Origin: Berberis thunbergii
Lineage: Eukaryota; Streptophyta; Magnoliopsida; Ranunculales; Berberidaceae
Length of the DNA: 64,000 nt
Reading direction: 5' to 3'
Assembly (NCBI GenBank): GCA_003290165.1
Contig: QNQO01005756.1
Location: 44,675 to 108,674 of the forward strand
Made by a program: the position numbers and the translations under genes
Notes under the pieces: generated by a model
Databases searched by the model: none
What the model saw: only the letters and a program-made list of their open reading frames with translations
Told to the model about the DNA's origin: nothing
In this document: piece after piece, positions 57,930 through 64,000 of the stretch
Layout: the number at the start of each line of letters is the position of its first letter
How positions within the stretch are numbered: position 1 is the stretch's first letter

Positions 57930-60404
57930 CATCAAAGTCCATTTATTTTGAAATGAATATCAATTCGAGTAAAAATTAACTTTCAATTCAGTCCTTTTGT
58001 GCTTAAATGAAAATTCAAAGTGTATGGACCTTAAAATTTTAAATTTGCTGACAAACGCTAAACTTCTAGCGAGTTCATTAATCACTTCCACACAAAAATT
58101 ATTCCGAGTGCTTAAGTTTTTGTTTTTTAAAACATACATAGTAAATCATGTGTGTATTTAGTCTTATGCTCGTGATAATTATTGATCTTTGATAAAAAAA
58201 AAGTTTCATTAACTTTCTGGTGTAACTTTTTTCCCATGTAACTAGGTGCAAATAGATATTTAAATGGTCGACTAGATTGAAAATACAAAAAAAGGAATAT
58301 GTGGGTGTGTTTAATAGGCACCTTCAACAGGATTACTAGGTGAAAATATATCTTTCCATGCAAGAAGTCTTGCATGTGTTTCTTAATTTTAAGCTAAATT
58401 AAGTTCAACAGTGAAAATATCTGTGTGGATGTCGTTGTTTACTTATAGAAATTATTGCGTATAGGTCGACTTCTTTCACCGAGTTGAGCTCAGGTGAACC
58501 CAGCTTTGTGAAATTAATTTTGGAATACAATAGATGGGTTGCAAGCTAAAAAATTGATAAGGAGGTTATTAAAATCACTAGAGGATCATACGGGGTGGTC
58601 GAAAAAAGAATATTTTTTACCGAGTTGCTTAGTTGGAAGGAGTGGAGCCTTCTGTTAGTTTGTTCAGGTCGGGAAAACCGTGATGATGCTAATAAAAATG
58701 ACAGAGGTCTACAATGCAAGGGTTTAGAATAAGAACTACAAGAATAGATGAGAATATAGGAGGAAATCTACCATATTTCATGCTTTCGATCTCTAAACAA
58801 GAAAAAACTCATGCTTCAGAGCTTCTGACTAGGGAAGATCTTTAGCGAATAGATGTAAAGGGAGAAAGTGAAGAACGAAAAGAAAGATGGGAAAAATCAC
58901 TACAGAAGGAGCACTTTGGTGGTTTTCTTGTGGGGAAACCTCATATGAACATGCAGAGAAACCCTCGATTATGAGAGACCTGGCCTTTTATATGAGGGTA
59001 TATAAGTACATTTATGTCGAGAAATGAAAGTTTGGATTGTGTTGGGAAAAAGGAAGTTGTGGGTGTGAATAGTAGCTCAGCATTATGAATACTCTAGTTT
59101 CAAAATAAAAAGTGGGGGGCACCCTCTCCATCAAAGTCGACCAACGCTGCAATGAACCAATGATCACATGTATGTTTGACACCACCCTCACGGGTAAATT
59201 ACAGCGTCAACTTCTAATGAAAACACAAATGGTGAAAGTGCAAGTTGAAAGTGAAATGGAGGTTTATGTTTTGGTATCACTACATATATAACCGTCACAT
59301 AATGCACCGGTAAAAAACATAATATTGCTTCAAATTATCGATATACTTGAAGCATGTAAACTATTTAAAATTATTATATAATATAATTAATAATAATAAT
59401 TAATAAATCAACCAGACAATTAGAGAGGAAATGAGAAAAAAATTTCTAGTTTTTCAAAAAAAAAACAAACTATTAGGCTTGTTTGGTAGGATGGAAAATA
59501 GACATGGAGCTGAAACTATTTTCACAAAATATGTTTTTGAGGCGAGATAAAGGATTTGATTCCCATGAAAGATGAGAAAAACTAGTTACATAATTTTTTC
59601 CCTATCATTAAATACACAACCAAAAATCCAAAACTCACTTGACATTAAAATTGGATTCATTCCCACAGAAATGATCAAGAAAAAAGAAAAGGGTTATTTA
59701 GAGTTTGCCTCCCCATGATAAGTACCAATTTGAGAATACGGCCCACCAATAATGAATTCCACCCCAAATTAGTCGGTCAAACCATCGGAAGAGATGAAAA
59801 GTCTACAATACCCTAATTAACACCCCCTTCCTTTCAACTACAAAAGAGGAAGGCTCTCTATACATAAATTATTGTTTATAGCTCACCCTTTATTCTTGGT
59901 TTGCCTTCATCTGTTTTACATAGGAATTTAATTCCTACCATAAAATTTCAACTTTTCCTAAACATTATTTATTTATTTTTTATACTGTCTATTTTTTCCT
60001 CTAATTTTTGTTATTACCTACAAATACAAATTAGCTATACCTCTAGACTTATAGTCAGTGTTCATCGTACCGTTCTGATTGTAACTGAGGCATGCCTCAA
60101 GCCCATGTGACTATGTGAGTCTTCCTTATTTCATAATGCCTTAATAACCCCTACTTAGAAATTGCCCTACATACAATCTCAAGAAAATCCTCATCTTCTC
60201 TTACTAAATCCCCTTTTCTCTTTCTCTTGACATATACAACATTCAAAGAGTCGAAAAGTCACTACACCAAAAATCCTCTCAGATTAGAATTTGAAAATGC
60301 TACGGAAAATAGAGGAGACTAAAAATGTAAAACTGTTTCATTAAAACCACTCGTGACTTTAACCAAAAGCAAAAACTCTCTCTCCATCTTCCCCAATTTC
60401 TTTA
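57930..60404. other. unassigned AT-rich region
   Basis: No coding sequence or transposon domain was recognised. Possible CACTA-like terminal words occur at 59278 (cactacatatataaccgtc) and 60260 (cactacaccaaaaatcc), without partners identified. Confidence 0.4.
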
Positions 60405-60793
60405 ACTTACAACATCTCCAAGGGATCCCCTATAATAGCCAAGAAGCTAATTTAAGAGGCTCATATGGGAAAATCCATGCTCCAAGGAAACCCCTAAAAC
60501 TTCCCATGTTTTAATTCACTTCTACCTTCCCTCTATATTTGGGGACATCCATACCATCCCCGAAATCCTAAATTAAAATATTTCAACTCTTTTAATTTCT
60601 CAAATTAAAAACAAAAACAAAAACCAAAACAATAATGAAAAGGTAAAAAATATATTTAAATAATGATGAAAAAGTTTAAATAGGGAATGTGGTTGGAGTG
60701 TTAAAAAAAATAGGGGATCCCTAAATTTGGTTTTGGTTAAAATGGGGGATGGCAGATCCCCTATTTTAAATTTTACCCTTGGATATGCTCTTA
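60405..60793. mobile_element. MITE with gagcatctccaa-type termini
   Basis: Left acaacatctccaagggatcc and right, in reverse complement, agagcatatccaagggtaaa. Inner ggggatccctaaattt / ggatcccctataat words are also mirrored. AT-rich core. Target duplication not clear. Confidence 0.6.
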
Positions 60794-61429
60794 GGAATAC
60801 CAGGGACAGAGAGAGATATAAGGAGAGAAGGGTGAGAGAGGGAAGGGAGAAAACGAACGTGGGAAAAAAATCGAGAGAGAGATCGAGAGGTAGATGAGAT
60901 AGGGAATATGGTGCAGGGGAAAAAAAGAACTCGATCGAGAAGTTCCAAGTCAATTGACAAAGATTGTTGTCGATCTCTCCAATGAAGGGAAGAGGGAAGA
61001 GTAGGGAAGAGAAGAAGGGGAAAGAAAAAGAGATATGAAATTGTTTTACTGTGGATTTCAATTTTTTCGTTTCTTTGCATTAGATCTTACTATTTTACTG
61101 TGATTCGTGTTGGAGAGTTCAGTTGGGTGATTGAATTTTTAAGTTGAGTTATTCTATTTGGTGATTTCCATTGGTTGGACATTCGTTCTGCTTCTGAATC
61201 TTTCATTCAACCTGTAAGAAAAACTCGAAAATGCTTCAGTCCTGCGCAATCCCAGTATTGATCTTAGTAAGGAAACAGTAATAAGAGAAAGGTTGATACT
61301 ATGTTTAGTAGTTTTTATATTTACTCTCTTCTCTTATTTTCGTCCAATTGTGCATCACATTCGCATTAACTTTTTTCTTTTCTTTTTTCTATAACAAATT
61401 TGAATATCTAGCAATCAACCTTCCAATTG
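60794..61429. other. purine-rich then AT-rich sequence, no gene
   Basis: gagaga-rich stretch at 60805-61040; minus-strand Leu/Ser/Phe-rich frames here are compositional. Confidence 0.4.
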
Positions 61430-62250
61430 GCCATTCTAATGAAAAAAACATTCATCCTCAGTAAAAACCTCTTCCCCACTGGTTTTCCTCTTGATTGTGA
61501 TCTTTCTTTATTACCAACATTCTTAATTTCCACATCTTCCCCTCACTACCCAATACTTCAGGACATTGCATCCCTATGGGACCTTGAGACCCATCCCCTA
61601 AAATCATAATTGAGTAAATCGTAACAACTTCATCAAATCAACTATTCTTTCCCCTTTAACAAAGTTGTAATGAGATGTTCTTATTTTTCAAAAGGGAATT
61701 CAAATGACACAAAGCCTTGTAATTTCTGGAACAATCTTCTTCTAATTCAATAGGTTGTCAATAAGTCTTAGAACTAATCCAAGTACTCAGACAAGTAATT
61801 TCGAGTCTCATATTCATTCTGAAAAAAAATTGCTTTGAGAGGAAAAATTATTATGCATCATTTTCGTCCATTACTTATTTCAACTTTTTTATAATACTTT
61901 AGCGGATGTCTTCTTCATAACGAAGTATTTATGCTCCTTCTGTAAGCACAACCATATTGACCCACATGATTGTCGATTCAGCTTGTTCCAATTTTCTTCT
62001 AACATAGTCTCCAGGTTATTGCCCAAAACATCCTCCAAACTTTCCTTTGTCAAAGTCCATAACTTTGCATTGCTAAATGCCAAAGTTATTCTTTTCATTA
62101 TACTTTTCGAAGTCAAATTTTCTAACTGTAGATGTAACCATTTTCGGACTAACCCATGAAACTTGATAGATCTATCATGCTCTTCAAAACTTCCATACAA
62201 TGGTCGCCACACATTCAAACAAACCCAAGAAAATAAATTCGGTTTTGATA
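61430..62250 (-). pseudogene. Ty1/copia gag (UBN2-type) remnant
   Basis: Minus strand 62230-61889 reads KLWTLTKESLEDVLGNNLET, NWNKLNRQSCGSIWLCLQKE and HKYFVMKKTSAKVL, matching the copia gag pattern of 'W..kmedvL', 'W..lnr.a...I.l.L' and 'v...tsak.lWe.L'. Weaker traces continue to about 61430 (EDEDKALCHL; TSHYNFVKGERIV). Multiple stops; no pol. An LTR-like stretch adjoins it on its 5' side (62257-62693). Confidence 0.7.
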
Positions 62251-62256
62251 CTAATT

Positions 62257-62693
62257 TGTTGTGCGTGGAACGTTGCAAAGATCGAAATGCAAAGTTACCA
62301 AACAACAAGACAAATAATAGAAACACAAATTTACGTAGTTCGACAAGTTTACTTATCGTCTACCAGGCAAAGAGAATAGCTTCACTATTGAGATCAAAGA
62401 ATACAAATGGAGAGAGTCTCCTACACAACGTCAATGACGTTAAACACATGAGTGTCTGAATGACCCCATACATATGCAATGGTGTGTGTATCACACAATT
62501 TCTCTTCTCACTTCTATATCTATAGCAAATGGTGGCAGTGAGGGAGTAGCGGTGGAAGAAATTCCACCACCTTTTTTCCCTGCCACTTTCTTCCACCACC
62601 TTATTTTCCCTTTCCTTTTTTCTTCTTTACTCCACAAGCATATCCATCCTTCCATCATCTTCTACTGTCTTCTTCAAAAGCTAGCTCATAACA
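62257..62693 (-). repeat. candidate 5' LTR of the copia remnant
   Basis: On the minus strand the block starts tgttatgagctagc and ends cacgcacaaca, followed by attagtatcaaaacc, a decayed tggtatcaaagc-type primer site, and then gag. It contains the cgaactacgtaaatttg motif often seen near plant copia LTR ends. No second LTR was found in the window. Confidence 0.5.
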
Positions 62694-63261
62694 AATTGAG
62701 GAGGTGGTGGAATGGTCTTTTGGAGGATTTTGTGATTTATTTTGCAGGTAGCAAATGTTTATTTTCTAATTAGAATTCCAGAACTTTCAAAGCAGTCTAA
62801 TTGGGAACAACTTTTTCTACACAAATACAACTCAGATTCTAGTTGCTAATTAAATCAAAGGAAAATAAATTGTCTTCCTTTCTATTTAGGATTCCAAAAA
62901 TTCTCGGGTAGGTATCGAATAAATTGAGGATAACTTTTGCTTCACAAATCCAATTAAGGTGATCCATGTTAATAATTAAAGCTCAGAGATAGGGGTTCAA
63001 CTCTTATGTTAACCACTTTACCCCCATTAAGTCGTTTGTAAGTAAAATACTGTGAGAAAATCAGGACAAAAAATCAGTCTTTTTGGAAAAGAGTTTGTTT
63101 CATAAAATAATTAGAGAGAGTTGTATCCTTGAGGAAGTGGGAGAGTCGTACCCTTAAAGAGGGTTGAAATCTTGACAACCAGAATACAATTTTAGAAGAG
63201 AATATCACAATTTCTGTATAGAGTTTTCGAGATATATTGCCAGCTAAGCTAAGCTTTAAAG
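62694..63261. other. unassigned sequence
   Basis: Two imperfectly similar stretches (attccagaactttc near 62774 and attccaaaaattctc near 62891) suggest a small local duplication. No gene. Confidence 0.35.
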
Positions 63262-63893
63262 CAAAACGAAGAGATGAACTCATAAATGTAGCCGATTTGA
63301 TTGGTATTTGATTTAATTTTTATGCTATCACAATGAATAATGACATTTGAGAACTTTTTCCTTTATTAATATAAAAGTTATGTTTTTGTGTGACAACCGA
63401 TTATGTTTATTCTTCCATAGATTTTTGTAATCCGGTGATTATTTTCTTTTTTCCATATAAGTCTAGTCATTTTTTCTTATGTTTGGAATATTAGGGTTCA
63501 ATTGATTCCGGTAAATTGGTTATACGTGATTGTATTTACTGCGTTATTGTCTCCAGATATATCGTTGATTTAAGATATCATATAACAAATCTTTGTGCTT
63601 TCTAGAAAAGGGAATTCTCATATCTATTTACATAAAAAGATATTGGAGCGTTAAGGATTATTTTCTGATTATGTTGTTCGGATGAAAAACAGATAATTGA
63701 GTTATCACAACTGAATTAATACAGGTTGAAGCAGTGAAATCTAGGAGGGATTGTTGGAACCCTTTTGATTTTCTTATTTGATTTTTGTTCACTAAATTTA
63801 ATTGCTCATTTTTTCTCAAGATTTTCTTAGTTATAGTCCCTTGTTTTGTTGTATTACTTTAACCTATTTTTAGAGATCGAGACACCCAAGCTC
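63262..63893 (+). repeat. diverged LTR fragment related to the Athila-like element
   Basis: Collinear with 8005-8610 of the Athila-like 5' LTR: gaactc..agatgta, acaatgaataatga, tccggtgattat, ccatataag.ctagtca, aattgattccggta, tattgtctcc.gatatatcgt, tctaggagggatt.ttggaacc. Identity is far lower than between the two LTRs of that element, so this is another family member or an old copy. The first half of the LTR is not recognised; the element may continue past the window. Confidence 0.8.
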
Positions 63894-64000
63894 CTTAGCA
63901 CTCGTTAAATATTTGATAACACTTTCTTAGAAACTGCGCCCAAATATATTGAGTGTCTAAAGAGAAAAAGTTTGTTGAGAATAAAATGGCAAAAAATAAT

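Noticed and set aside
60600..61080. 153-codon Phe/Leu/Ser-rich minus-strand ORF resembling a membrane protein
   Set aside because: Composition follows from gagaga/aaaac-rich DNA and part of it lies inside a MITE; no domain.
1..64000. tRNA, rRNA or miRNA genes
   Set aside because: No cloverleaf with tRNA promoter boxes or rRNA-like conserved stretch was recognised by eye; a tRNAscan/Infernal run would be decisive.

Overview
This is a 64 kb piece of nuclear DNA from a flowering plant, most likely a eudicot. The evidence is a patatin-like phospholipase gene with plant-type introns, Athila/Tat-type Ty3-gypsy and Ty1-copia elements, an En/Spm (CACTA) transposon, and hAT- and Tourist-type MITEs. 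I cannot name the species. No rRNA, tRNA, organellar or bacterial-type gene was recognised, and nearly everything outside one small host locus is transposon-derived.

Layout. 1-2750: a palindromic MITE and a broken LINE reverse transcriptase. 2750-6850: mostly unassigned, holding a ~1.3 kb terminal-inverted-repeat element (about 4363-5689). 6855-16117: a structurally complete Athila-like retrotransposon with a perfect 5-bp target duplication (tgtcc), 1.83/1.84 kb LTRs, a tRNA-Asp-type primer site and a gag-pol broken by frameshifts, stops and one deletion. 17628-18584 (- strand): the first three exons of a patatin-like gene, 3'-truncated. 18700-24200: its upstream region, filled with long-TIR repeats and palindromic MITEs. 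25397-39938: a 14.5 kb LTR element that keeps gag and a protease piece, lacks RT/RNase H/integrase, carries a tandem array and an antisense ORF, and is split by a truncated CACTA transposon (30024-35751). 40130-43320: a second, decayed copy of the patatin locus, so the host sequence is an old tandem duplication. 43366-45102: a short non-autonomous copia-like LTR element. 45277-47227: Tourist- and hAT-type MITEs. 48245-57924: a third LTR element (perfect TSD attgt) with the same unusual design as the second. 57930-64000: mostly unassigned, with a MITE, a copia gag remnant next to an LTR-like stretch, and a diverged relative of the Athila-like LTR at the right edge.

How the parts relate. The only host gene content is the duplicated patatin-like locus, and neither copy here can encode a complete enzyme. 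The most distinctive signal is the pair of related pol-less elements (25397-39938 and 48245-57924). Both have LTR, primer site, gag and a protease remnant, then an internal polypurine tract followed by an LTR-like head, a homologous tandem array, an antisense coiled-coil ORF resembling the 'putative gypsy type transposon' family, and a 3' LTR. They look like two members of a non-autonomous Tat-related lineage that spread with this fixed architecture. Nesting gives a relative order of events: patatin duplication; LTR element 2, then CACTA inside it; the copia-like element, then a hAT-type MITE inside its LTR. The Athila-like element is comparatively recent (LTRs roughly 97% identical by eye).
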